Below, piece after piece: positions 52,784-61,433 of a DNA stretch of 64,000 nt (the stretch's first letter is position 1; each line of letters opens with the position of its first letter). The notes beneath the pieces were generated by a model that did no database searches, was not told the DNA's origin, and saw only the letters and a program-made list of their open reading frames with translations. The stretch spans positions 125,832 to 189,831 of the forward strand of contig JAFVUD010000006.1 of the NCBI GenBank assembly GCA_017502865.1. The letters run 5' to 3'. The position numbers and the translations under genes were made by a program. The stretch comes from Alphaproteobacteria bacterium. GTDB taxonomy: Bacteria; Pseudomonadota; Alphaproteobacteria; Rs-D84.

Positions 52784-53644
52784 ATGAAACTGCATTTTAT
52801 GAAATATCGTAAATTAATGTACTGGATTTCGGGGGCGTTGTTGGCGTTGTCAATTGTGTCGCTGATTGTGCGTGGTTTGAATTATGGGATTGACTTTTCT
52901 GGTGGTATCTCGATGGAGGTGACACCAGTAGAAGAATCTATGACCATTGACAAGATGCGTTCGGATTTGTCGCAGTTTAATCCAGAACTGCAACAGATTG
53001 ATGGCAAATCTATTTTGATTCGTTTGGGTCTGCCCAAGGGGGCAACCGATGCGGACCAGAACCAGAAAGTGTCTGAAATCAAAAATATCTTGGGCGACAG
53101 TGTTCAATATTCCCAGGTGCAAATTGTTGGACCAAAAATTGGTGGTGAATTGGTACGTGGGGGGATTTTGGCAATCCTGTTTGCGTTCGTTATGATGGCG
53201 ATTTATGTTTGGGTTCGCTATCGTGGGGGGTATGCATTTGGGGCATTTGTTTCATTGTTCCTGGATTTCTTGTTGATGTTTGGATTCTTTTCAATCGTGG
53301 GGTTGGAATTTAACCAGACGGCAATTGCGGTTATTTTGACCGGTATTGGGTATTCGATTAATGACAAAGTTGTGAACTATGACCGAATCGAAGAAAATAT
53401 CAAGAAGTATCATAAAATGCCGTTGGATCAATTGGTTGATTTGTCTGTAAATGAAATGTTCCGCCGTACTATGATGACCAGTGTTTCGACATTGTTGGCA
53501 ATGTTGGGGCTGTATCTGTTTGGGGGCGAAGTGTTGCGTGATTTCGCAATTGCGATGACATTTTCAATCTTGATGGGGACATTTACCAGTATTTATATTT
53601 CAAATGCTGTGTTATTGAACTTTGATTTACGTGGCGAAAAATAG
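52784..53644 (+). CDS. secF: Protein translocase subunit SecF
   Basis: 286 aa. Conserved FSGGISMEV near 36-44, YVWVRYRGGYAFGAFVSLFLDFLLM near 140-165, GIGYSINDKVVNYDRI near 190-205 and the closing NEMFRRTMMTSVSTLLAML segment. The start is ATG 52784, with aaggggaaa seven bases upstream; the GTG at 52781 is closer than usual. Six membrane helices as expected. Confidence 0.95.
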   Translation: MKLHFMKYRKLMYWISGALLALSIVSLIVRGLNYGIDFSGGISMEVTPVEESMTIDKMRSDLSQFNPELQQIDGKSILIRLGLPKGATDADQNQKVSEIKNILGDSVQYSQVQIVGPKIGGELVRGGILAILFAFVMMAIYVWVRYRGGYAFGAFVSLFLDFLLMFGFFSIVGLEFNQTAIAVILTGIGYSINDKVVNYDRIEENIKKYHKMPLDQLVDLSVNEMFRRTMMTSVSTLLAMLGLYLFGGEVLRDFAIAMTFSILMGTFTSIYISNAVLLNFDLRGEK

Positions 53645-53689
53645 TACAATATATGCATGCGTCATTAATTGGTGTTGGGGGGCAATGTG

Positions 53690-55198
53690 ATGAATATTAA
53701 AAAATTATTTATATCATTTGTTATGGCAATAACAGTGGTGACGCATGCAGGTGCAGAAAGTTTATTCTTTGAAGACGAGCCAGTTCAAGATGGTGTTAAA
53801 GTCTTTGAAGTGTCAGATACTTTCGCAGAAATTTACCAAAAATTAGATGATGTTAAGTGGGGCGGCAAAAGTATTAATGTCGCCATTGAAAGTTTAGAAA
53901 AACTGAATTCATCTGCACATATTGCAGCGACAGATGAACGGGTTGTGTTGGTGTGGGATGATGCGATTATTGCAAATTTTCCACGGCCGGCTGCAAATGA
54001 CTGGAATGGGTTTGGTGAAATTACAACAGCCTTGATTTTGAAAATGCGTGCAAATGATGCACGTTTGCGTAATTTGTCCGAAAGTGCCATGTACCAGGTG
54101 GTGGTTGATGCATTGATGCGGGGGCTGGACGAAAATGGGCGATATATTTATTCACGTGCGGCCCAGGTTCATGAAGATGGCAGAATTTTAACCAGTGTTG
54201 GTATCGAAGGTGTGCGTGATGAACGTGGCAATTTCCGGGTTCTGGGGATTTACAAAGGGGCACCGGCAGATACCGCAGGTATTCGTGAAGGTGATTTGAT
54301 TATTGAAATAAATGGTGCGCCAACTGTGTCTATGACCGATGCACAATTGGCGGCAATTATGGCGGGATTTAATTCGGGGACTGCAAAGATAAAGTTAGCA
54401 ACACCAAATGGTAATCGTGACGTTGTGTTGCGTCGTGCGACAGTTGTGTTGGCAGATGCGGATGTTGTGCATCGCAGTGATCCAAAGACAGGTGGTATTT
54501 TAGAAGTTGTAGTTCATAAAATTACAGATGGGGCGGTGTCTATTGTGAACGAAGCATTGGCCCGTTATCCAGATGTGTCGGGGATTATTATGGATTTGCG
54601 TGCATCGACCGGTGATGATGAACGGGCGGCGGCCAAGATGGCGGGGCTGTTTATTGGATCAAAGCCTGTAATGCGAATTGTAGAAACGGCCCGTGATGAA
54701 ATCGAGGTTATTCCAGGTGGCGAAGCGGTGACAGATGTTCCGGTTGTTGTTTTGATGAGTGATATGACCCGTGGTACAGCCGAAGCGTTGGCGGCGGCAT
54801 TCTATGATAATGAACGTGGGGTCTTGGTCGGGACACCGACAGCGGGTCGGGCACGTATTGCGACAACAATAGATTTAGATAATGGTGGTGCGTTGGAATT
54901 GATGAATAAGTCTGTCAAGACAGGTAATGGTCGTGCGATTGATGGGCGTGGGGTGTTCCCGATTGTGTGTCTGTCTAATATTAGAACAGCACAACAGCAA
55001 AGTGCGTTTTTCTTGAACGTGATAAATAATGATTTTCGTGCACAAGATTTCAATAAAGATTCTTCTGTAAGTCCAGATGCAATTCGCAAGGGCTGTCCGG
55101 TTATTACAAATGGGGCCGATGAAGATGCGGTTGCAGCAGCAGTGTCGGTTAAGATTTTGACAGATAAAAAAGTCTATAACAGATTGGTTGCAGAATAA
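53690..55198 (+). CDS. S41/C-terminal-processing protease homologue without its catalytic dyad
   Basis: 502 aa. Signal peptide MNIKKLFISFVMAITVVTHAGA. A PDZ-like domain (about residues 170-255) with GIYKGAPADTAGIREGDLIIEINGAP precedes a protease core with SGIIMDLRASTGDDERAAAKMA. In active family members the nucleophile sits in SASASE and the general base in TFGKG. Here the aligned positions read RGTAEAL with Ala364 and TAGRA with Arg387, so both Ser and Lys are absent. The fold is likely kept for peptide binding only. ATG 53690 lies just after secF with the weak site ggggggcaatgtg. Location: periplasm. Confidence 0.8.
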   Translation: MNIKKLFISFVMAITVVTHAGAESLFFEDEPVQDGVKVFEVSDTFAEIYQKLDDVKWGGKSINVAIESLEKLNSSAHIAATDERVVLVWDDAIIANFPRPAANDWNGFGEITTALILKMRANDARLRNLSESAMYQVVVDALMRGLDENGRYIYSRAAQVHEDGRILTSVGIEGVRDERGNFRVLGIYKGAPADTAGIREGDLIIEINGAPTVSMTDAQLAAIMAGFNSGTAKIKLATPNGNRDVVLRRATVVLADADVVHRSDPKTGGILEVVVHKITDGAVSIVNEALARYPDVSGIIMDLRASTGDDERAAAKMAGLFIGSKPVMRIVETARDEIEVIPGGEAVTDVPVVVLMSDMTRGTAEALAAAFYDNERGVLVGTPTAGRARIATTIDLDNGGALELMNKSVKTGNGRAIDGRGVFPIVCLSNIRTAQQQSAFFLNVINNDFRAQDFNKDSSVSPDAIRKGCPVITNGADEDAVAAAVSVKILTDKKVYNRLVAE

Positions 55199-55215
55199 AC
55201 TGTGGGGTGTGAAAA

Positions 55216-55902
55216 ATGTTTTTGACGCATGATAATAAACTGAAATGGAAAAAGATAGGCTGGGGTGCGGGTATAACAGCGGTGTTGGTTGCGCTGGGAA
55301 TCGCATGGTATGATAAATGGCTGTATCTGTTTATGCGTAATTTTGACTGTGGGCTGTGGCGTGTGTTCGATATGCTGTTCAGTGCCAAGATTTGGTTGAT
55401 TGCGACGGCGTTGGTTTTGGTTTTATTCTATATTAAAAAAGCGTATTTGGCCGGTTGGGATTTTAGACGCCCAAATGGCCGGTTCAGTTTCAAGGCGTTC
55501 TGTGCAGATTTTTGGAATAAAATTCGTGGCAGTAATGCGTTCTTTATTTTTACCAGTGTTGTTGCGGCCGGTGTAATTGTTGGAATACTGAAAATATTCA
55601 TAGGGCGTGCCCGACCAATTTTGTTCGAAGCGGTCGAATTTACAGGGTTCTTTCCACCGTCAACAGAATGGGTGTTTAATTCAATGCCGTCTGGACATAC
55701 GACAATCAGTTTTGCAGGGTTGGTTATGATTGGTATGTTGGCACCACGGTACAAGGTTTTAACATGGGGGTTGGCGATACTGATTGGGGTGTCACGCGTG
55801 GCATTTGGTGCACATTGGCCAACAGATGTGATTTTGGGGGCGTTTATTGGTATGGTGGTTGCAGATATTGTGAAATGGGCATTGGTAAAACTGAATAAAT
55901 AA
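55216..55902 (+). CDS. PAP2-family membrane phosphatase
   Basis: 228 aa. The three phosphatase motifs are intact: KIFIGRARPILF near 127, SMPSGHTTISF near 156, and SRVAFGAHWPTDVILG near 195. Four to six membrane helices surround them. Family members dephosphorylate undecaprenyl pyrophosphate, phosphatidylglycerol phosphate or lipid A; the substrate is not evident. ATG 55216 is 17 bases after the S41-like gene. Confidence 0.85.
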   Translation: MFLTHDNKLKWKKIGWGAGITAVLVALGIAWYDKWLYLFMRNFDCGLWRVFDMLFSAKIWLIATALVLVLFYIKKAYLAGWDFRRPNGRFSFKAFCADFWNKIRGSNAFFIFTSVVAAGVIVGILKIFIGRARPILFEAVEFTGFFPPSTEWVFNSMPSGHTTISFAGLVMIGMLAPRYKVLTWGLAILIGVSRVAFGAHWPTDVILGAFIGMVVADIVKWALVKLNK

Positions 55903-55928
55903 TTGTATATACAATCTGTATATACAAG
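55903..55928. promoter_or_regulatory. Paired palindromes TGTATATACA
   Basis: Two copies of the palindrome tgtatataca (about 55904-55913 and 55917-55926) lie 13 bases apart, centre to centre, just after the PAP2 stop and upstream of ftsK. They look like a dimeric operator site; no regulator is evident in the window. Confidence 0.4.
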
Positions 55929-55936
55929 TGGGTAAG

Positions 55937-55969
55937 CAGGGGAATAAATTTTTATTGCCCTGTTTTTTT
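55937..55969 (+). terminator. Intrinsic terminator before ftsK
   Basis: Stem caggg-aata.. pairs with ..tatt-ccctg with one internal mismatch, followed by T7. It ends the greA to PAP2 run. Confidence 0.7.
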
Positions 55970-55998
55970 GCCTTTTTTTGTGATAAAATAGGGGCGTT

Positions 55999-58251
55999 AT
56001 GGATAGGAATGTAAAACTTTTGCCGGACAGCGTTACAAATGCGCTGAAGGGGTTGGCAGTACGCATTGCGGGGGCAATGCTGCTGGTGCTGGGGATTTTG
56101 TTGGTTTGGGGATTATTGTTTCATAATCCGTATTTAGATGGGTTTGCCGCCGCCAGTACGTTTGGCGAACAATCATGGCTGGGCCAGGTGGTGGGTTTTG
56201 TGCGATATGGTGTCGGGTTTGTGCCAGCGTTATTCTTGTTTTTATGTGTGATGCGTGGTGGTGTGGCGTTGATGGCGCACTGGGGCGAAGATGTGGCACC
56301 AGAATATAATTTGCTGCGTGGATTTATTGCGTTGTTTTCAGGTGCGGCGGGTTTTGGTTTGATTATGCCGTCGGGAACATATGGCGGTATGGCGGGTGCG
56401 ATTGTTGCGGCTGATTTAGGCAGTGTGCTGGGCGGTTGGTCTGTGTTGGTTGGGCTGGTTGCGTTGGCGGTGTTCTGTGTCATGGCGGGTGTATTGTTGC
56501 ATATTAAATGGTCGCATGTTGTTATGTTGGCACGGCGTGCGTGGCGTACGATTAGATGGTTGTTGGCGGCGTTCCATTTGACCAGACCGGTGGCGGCGGA
56601 ATATGAATCAGCCACAGATGATGGGGAAGAGGGTACAGAAGAAACCACAGAAGATGGTGATGATGAAGAGCCGGCTGAACCAAAGAAACGCAGTTCTAAG
56701 AAGCGTGTAGCGGCCAGTGCCGCTGTGGCGGTGGCACCACGTCGTGTTCGGGCCGGTGAATTTGAATTGCCAGATCCAAAGTTATTGGAACTGTCAACGT
56801 TCAGTAAATGTTCTGTGACACCGGAATTAAAGCAGACAGCACGCAATATGGAAGCGAACTTTGCAAAATATGGTGTGCATGGCAAAGTGGTTGGGATTAA
56901 ACCGGGGCCGGTTGTGACACTGTATGAATTTATGCCAGACGATGGTACAAGAATTGCGGACGTTGTTGTGACGGTTAAAGATATGATTCGTGCAATGGCG
57001 ACAACTAATATCCGTATTGCACATATTCCATGTACCCAGTTGATTGGGGTGGAAATGGTGAACCTGAACCGCCAGACGGTGCGTTATCGTGGTTTGGTGG
57101 CCAGTGATACATTTGTAAATTCTAAATATAAAATACCGTTGGCGTTGGGTGTGGATATTGGTGGAAATCCAATGTATTTTGATTTGGCAAAAATGCCACA
57201 TATGTTGATTGCAGGGCGTACGGGGTCGGGTAAGTCTGTGTTTGTTCAGTCGTTGATTACATCAATTGTTTATCATTTTACACCGGATAAGTGCAAACTG
57301 ATGATTATTGACCCAAAAGGGGTGGACTTTGGTTTCTGGGATGATATTCCACATTTGATTACACCGATTGTTAAATTAGACCCAGGTGCAGCGGTAAATG
57401 CACTGAAATGGGCGGTGAATGAAATGGAAGAACGCTATAAACAGTTGCAGGTTTTGAATGCACGTAATATAGAAACGTATAATGAAACGGCGGCTGAAAA
57501 ACGTGCCAGTGGCGAAAAGATTACCAAGCAGGTTGCAGTTGGTACAGACGAAGAAACGGGTGAATTGCTGTTCGAAACCCAGGAAGTTGATTTGTCGGAT
57601 ATGCCGTACATTGTCATTATTATTGACGAGGTGGCAGACCTGATGGCGTTGGCCAAGAAAGAGGTAGAAGCCTGTGTTCAGCGTATTGCACAAAAAGCAC
57701 GTGCCGCAGGTATTCATTTGATTATGGCGACCCAGCGACCAGACGCAAACACTATTACCGGTGTTATCAAGGCGAATTTCCCAACACGTGTTTCGTTCCA
57801 GGCACGTAGCCGTATCGACAGTGTGACATGTCTGGGCGAAGGTGGGGCAGAAAACCTGTTGGCGATGGGGGATATGTTGTTCAGTGAAGCGGGTCGTGTG
57901 CCGGTTCGTATCCATGGTGCATTTATTGATGACAATGAATTGACACGAATTGGTAAATTCCTGCGTTCACAGGGGGAACCAGAATATGCCGAAGGCGTTA
58001 CCGATGGTGATCCGGTGGATGCTGGTGCAGCGGCCCCGGCACAAACAGCGGCCGAGGTTCGGGATAGTAAAAATGCAGACCTGTATGAACAGGCCAAAGA
58101 ATATGTGTTGCGTGATAAAAAGCCAACAATTTCATATGTTCAGCGGCGTTGTGGGGTTGGCTATAACAAGGCGGCGGGCTTTATCGAACGGATGGAGCAG
58201 GAAGGAATTGTATCCGCCCCGGACGCAACCGGAAAGCGACATATTTTATAG
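55999..58251 (+). CDS. ftsK: DNA translocase FtsK
   Basis: 750 aa. Divisome-linked motor that pumps the chromosome termini apart and activates XerCD. Four membrane helices in the first 190 residues, then a charged linker (EEGTEETTEDGDDEEPAEPKKRSSKKR). Motor domain: Walker A AGRTGSGKSVF near 405, Walker B YIVIIIDEVADLM near 540, and RPDANTITGVIKANFPTRVSF near 580. The C-terminal winged-helix gamma domain (about 690-750) reads SYVQRRCGVGYNKAAGFIERMEQEG. Start ATG 55999; taaaat at 55984-55989 lies nine bases before it. Confidence 0.95.
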   Translation: MDRNVKLLPDSVTNALKGLAVRIAGAMLLVLGILLVWGLLFHNPYLDGFAAASTFGEQSWLGQVVGFVRYGVGFVPALFLFLCVMRGGVALMAHWGEDVAPEYNLLRGFIALFSGAAGFGLIMPSGTYGGMAGAIVAADLGSVLGGWSVLVGLVALAVFCVMAGVLLHIKWSHVVMLARRAWRTIRWLLAAFHLTRPVAAEYESATDDGEEGTEETTEDGDDEEPAEPKKRSSKKRVAASAAVAVAPRRVRAGEFELPDPKLLELSTFSKCSVTPELKQTARNMEANFAKYGVHGKVVGIKPGPVVTLYEFMPDDGTRIADVVVTVKDMIRAMATTNIRIAHIPCTQLIGVEMVNLNRQTVRYRGLVASDTFVNSKYKIPLALGVDIGGNPMYFDLAKMPHMLIAGRTGSGKSVFVQSLITSIVYHFTPDKCKLMIIDPKGVDFGFWDDIPHLITPIVKLDPGAAVNALKWAVNEMEERYKQLQVLNARNIETYNETAAEKRASGEKITKQVAVGTDEETGELLFETQEVDLSDMPYIVIIIDEVADLMALAKKEVEACVQRIAQKARAAGIHLIMATQRPDANTITGVIKANFPTRVSFQARSRIDSVTCLGEGGAENLLAMGDMLFSEAGRVPVRIHGAFIDDNELTRIGKFLRSQGEPEYAEGVTDGDPVDAGAAAPAQTAAEVRDSKNADLYEQAKEYVLRDKKPTISYVQRRCGVGYNKAAGFIERMEQEGIVSAPDATGKRHIL

Positions 58252-58276
58252 AAAAACCGCCGTATGGCGGTTTTTT
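58252..58276 (+). terminator. Intrinsic terminator after ftsK
   Basis: Stem aaaaaccgcc pairs with ggcggttttt around gtat, with a T-run. Confidence 0.85.
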
Positions 58277-58347
58277 ATTTTAGTGCGAAATTTCTTTAAT
58301 TTTCGGGGGATTTATGCTATAATTTTTAACAAAAGGAGTTAAAGATT

Positions 58348-59574
58348 ATGAAAAAGCAATTGTCATTGGCAGTTTGTGCGGCGGCTTTGTTGGGAATGAC
58401 ACCAGCGGTTGCAGCGACAAACTTTGGTACACGTGCGGGTTCCAGTGCAGATTTGACCAGTGGACCGGCAACACGTTCAAATGAAAAAGTTAATTATTCC
58501 AAGTATCAGACACGTACAACAACAAAAACATACGAAGCATCTGATGCGGGTAATTTGTACTATGCACAGCCATCACAGCGCAGTGCGTTGTATAAACAGT
58601 ATGATGCGGCAAATTCTTCATCGGCCAAGGCATCTACACGCACAGTTCGCACAACACGTTCTGAAACAGTTGTAAATAAACTGACACGTAAATATTATTT
58701 GGCACATCCATTCTTTCAGCCATTAAAGGGCAAGTTTGGTTCAATCACAGATTTGTCATATAACACAAATTCGTATGATTTGACACTGAACCAGACGTAT
58801 GCGGTTGACAGTGAATATCCATTGACCGGTCATAAGGGTGCATGGGATATGTCCCAGATTTCAATCAAAGAAGATTTCAGTTATGGGGTCACAGATCAGT
58901 TCGCAATTATGGGTATGTTGCGTTATGATATGTCTGATTATAAGTTTGATTGGGAAAATGCCCCAGATGACAAAATGGACGACAGTGGTTTGAATCTGTG
59001 GGGATTGGGTGTTCAATATCGTTTTGTAGATAATGCAAAATGGATTGGTATGGCATCGGCATATTTCCAGCAGCAGAAAGACATTGCAAATAACTTTGTT
59101 CTGGATTTGAAAGCAGGGTACAAAGTTGCACGTTCTACAATCTATGGGTTGGGTCGTGCATGGTATGTTGAATTTGATGGTGATGCATATGGTAATGGTG
59201 TTACATCAGATGCAGCAACAATGTTTGTAGCATATGCAACAAATGCCGATACAGCATTCTATATCGAAGGTGGTTTGGGTGTATTCAGTGTGCTGAATGA
59301 AGATTGGACATTGAATTTAGAAGCCGTCTATGGTTCATATGATTGGCATAACCAGGCATCTATTAAGGGTGCAATCGGCTGGCAGCCAGGTGATAATTTT
59401 GCATTGAATCTGTATGCAAAAACATCATTCTATGACAGTGCAGATGATAAAGATTTGGATTTGTACTGGATGGAACCAGCGGTTGGTTTGAATGCGTTGA
59501 CCGAAGTTGGTACAGCGAAAATTACAGACTATGCAGAAATGTCATTGGGTGTCCAGGCAATTCTGTACTTCTAA
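58348..59574 (+). CDS. Outer-membrane beta-barrel protein, unknown
   Basis: 408 aa. Signal peptide MKKQLSLAVCAAALLGMTPAVAA. A low-complexity region rich in Thr, Ser and Arg (about 25-110) follows, then alternating aromatic/small residue strands typical of a beta-barrel from about 130 to the end, with a terminal Phe (AILYF) as needed for BAM recognition. Strong promoter and ribosome signals precede it: TATAAT near 58320 and aaaaggag. No porin family is recognised. It is followed by a second, smaller barrel gene. Confidence 0.7.
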   Translation: MKKQLSLAVCAAALLGMTPAVAATNFGTRAGSSADLTSGPATRSNEKVNYSKYQTRTTTKTYEASDAGNLYYAQPSQRSALYKQYDAANSSSAKASTRTVRTTRSETVVNKLTRKYYLAHPFFQPLKGKFGSITDLSYNTNSYDLTLNQTYAVDSEYPLTGHKGAWDMSQISIKEDFSYGVTDQFAIMGMLRYDMSDYKFDWENAPDDKMDDSGLNLWGLGVQYRFVDNAKWIGMASAYFQQQKDIANNFVLDLKAGYKVARSTIYGLGRAWYVEFDGDAYGNGVTSDAATMFVAYATNADTAFYIEGGLGVFSVLNEDWTLNLEAVYGSYDWHNQASIKGAIGWQPGDNFALNLYAKTSFYDSADDKDLDLYWMEPAVGLNALTEVGTAKITDYAEMSLGVQAILYF

Positions 59575-59591
59575 ACAAAAAATATAAAAAT

Positions 59592-59638
59592 GTACAGACC
59601 CCGGACAGGGGTCTGTACGCATAGATTCTGCGGTTTTT
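59592..59638 (+). terminator. Hairpin and T-run after the barrel gene
   Basis: A strong stem gtacagacccc/ggggtctgtac (59592-59618, loop ggaca) is followed by a small cgca..tgcg hairpin and T6. The second hairpin probably terminates; the first may protect the message. Confidence 0.6.
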
Positions 59639-59658
59639 TATAAGATATGGTGGTGAAA

Positions 59659-60372
59659 ATGCGTAAGTTGTTATCGGGTGTTTTTATGGGTGTTATGATA
59701 ATGTCGGGTGCGTTTGCATCAGATGTTTCACGTGATATGGAAGACCCACTGTATCTGCAAAGTATCGAAGAAATTGTGTCACGTACAACACTGACGTATT
59801 GGGATAATATTTTGCGTGCGGGGCAAACAATTTCATATGGTATGAATAATCGTTTAACATTGTCTGCAAATGTGCATTTTCAACAGGATTTCGATGGTAA
59901 CGAAGATGGTTTTTCGGCCATAGATTTGGGTGGAATTTATCGATTGGCACGTGCAGAAGATAATAATTCAAATATGATTTCGGATTTGTTATTTGGATTG
60001 AAATTTGGTGGCAGTTCACATGTGCGTACGCCGTATTTTGCGGATTCTACGTATTATGCAGGGCTGCGATTTGGTCGCCAATGGGCGGGCATGACATTGT
60101 CGGGGACAATTCAATCGAATTGGATTTTTGATGATGAACGTGGCATGGCGTATATTGATTTTGTACCCGAAGCATATTTCCGTGTTGCACCAGATTGGCG
60201 TTTGGGGGGTGGACTGATTATTCGCAAGGCAACAAATCCATCGTTTGACCAGGAGTGGATTGATTTCAAGGTTGTTCGTCAGTATGGACGTACCCAGTAT
60301 GTTGGGCATTTGGATTATGAATTTGAATCTGATGATGTCCAGGTTGGGGCACGTATAAATATTTTGTTCTAG
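59659..60372 (+). CDS. Second outer-membrane beta-barrel candidate
   Basis: 237 aa from ATG 59659 (site ggtggtgaaa before it; ATG 59647 is possible). Signal peptide MRKLLSGVFMGVMIMSGAFAS. The mature part is made of alternating strands with a final Phe (ARINILF) and acidic loops such as RDMEDPLYLQSIEEIV at the start. It resembles the preceding barrel in general style, not in sequence. A terminator follows it. Confidence 0.65.
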   Translation: MRKLLSGVFMGVMIMSGAFASDVSRDMEDPLYLQSIEEIVSRTTLTYWDNILRAGQTISYGMNNRLTLSANVHFQQDFDGNEDGFSAIDLGGIYRLARAEDNNSNMISDLLFGLKFGGSSHVRTPYFADSTYYAGLRFGRQWAGMTLSGTIQSNWIFDDERGMAYIDFVPEAYFRVAPDWRLGGGLIIRKATNPSFDQEWIDFKVVRQYGRTQYVGHLDYEFESDDVQVGARINILF

Positions 60373-60380
60373 GGTTTCTG

Positions 60381-60418
60381 TACCATTGCCTGAATTTTGT
60401 TGGGCAATGGTATTTTTT
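60381..60418 (+). terminator. Intrinsic terminator
   Basis: Stem taccattgcc pairs with ggcaatggta around a 12-base loop, followed by T6. Confidence 0.85.
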
Positions 60419-60430
60419 ATTCTAATTTGT

Positions 60431-60458
60431 TTGACAATATTTTGTTTTGTGCTATGTT
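60431..60458 (+). promoter_or_regulatory. Putative fabD promoter, -10 nine bases before the ATG
   Basis: TTGACA (60431-60436), 16 bases, TATGTT (60453-60458), nine bases to the ATG at 60468. The expected transcript start is within two or three bases of the ATG; no ribosome site fits between. Confidence 0.6.
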
Positions 60459-60467
60459 TTTGCTGTT

Positions 60468-61433
60468 ATGCAAGAAAAGATAATCTTTGTTTTTCCAGGT
60501 CAGGGTGCCCAATATATTGGTATGGGGGCCGATGTTTGGCATGATTTTGCGGTGGCACGTTATACTTTCCAGGAAGTATCAGATATTGCAAAACGTGATA
60601 TGGCACATATTTGTTTTCATGGACCACAGACTGAATTAAATACACCTGAAAATACATCTTTGGCGATATTTGCACATTCGGTTGCGATTGCACGTGTGAT
60701 AGAGGCTGAATTTGGTATGCCGTTATACAAAATTGCATATGCGATGTCTGGGCATTCTATGGGGCAATATTCAGCATTGCACTGTGTCGGCAGTATGACG
60801 ATGCAGGATGCGGTGAATTTGTTGTCTGCCCGGTCCAGTTATATGTCAACCGCCCAGGGAAATGGCGGAATGGCGGCGATTGTGGGATTAAACAAAGCCC
60901 AGGTCGAACAATGTTTGGTTGCGGCCGCTGGGCAGGGTTATGCACAGATTTCAAATCATAATGCGGCTGATCAATTTGTTATCAGCGGACACAATGAAGC
61001 GTTGGATACAGTTGTACAGACGGCACATAATTTTGGGGCACGAATTGCAAAGCGGTTAAATGTTGCGGTGCCGGCACATTGTGCGTTGATGGCAGGGGCT
61101 GAAAAAATGCTGCGGGTGCGTATGGAGAATATGCAATTCGAAGCACCACGTACAAATTGGTTTTCAAATCAAACGGCGGGTTTTATGTCGAACCCGGTGG
61201 ATATCAGTGATGCGTTGTGCAATCAAATGACAAATGGTGTGCGTTGGTTGGAAATTATGGAATCTTTTCCAAAATATAATATTACACGTGCGTATGAATT
61301 GGGGCCGGGACGTGCGTTGACAGGGCTGATTAAACGTGCGGGTGTTGGCTGTGCAGCCCGGCATACAGATGTTGTATCAAATGTTAAAATTGTGTTAAAA
61401 GAAATTCAAGACCAGATGGTTCAGGGGCGTTAA
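60468..61433 (+). CDS. fabD: Malonyl CoA-acyl carrier protein transacylase
   Basis: 321 aa. Loads malonate onto ACP for fatty-acid synthesis. Active-site motif GHSMG at about residues 92-96 (Ser94), N-terminal FVFPGQGAQYIGMG near 8-21, VAVPAHCALM near 205 with the catalytic His of that region, and ELGPGRALTGLIKR near 280. The start is ATG 60468; a GTG at 60447 overlaps the promoter and is not used. The end overlaps rarA, coming from the other strand, by four bases. Confidence 0.93.
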   Translation: MQEKIIFVFPGQGAQYIGMGADVWHDFAVARYTFQEVSDIAKRDMAHICFHGPQTELNTPENTSLAIFAHSVAIARVIEAEFGMPLYKIAYAMSGHSMGQYSALHCVGSMTMQDAVNLLSARSSYMSTAQGNGGMAAIVGLNKAQVEQCLVAAAGQGYAQISNHNAADQFVISGHNEALDTVVQTAHNFGARIAKRLNVAVPAHCALMAGAEKMLRVRMENMQFEAPRTNWFSNQTAGFMSNPVDISDALCNQMTNGVRWLEIMESFPKYNITRAYELGPGRALTGLIKRAGVGCAARHTDVVSNVKIVLKEIQDQMVQGR

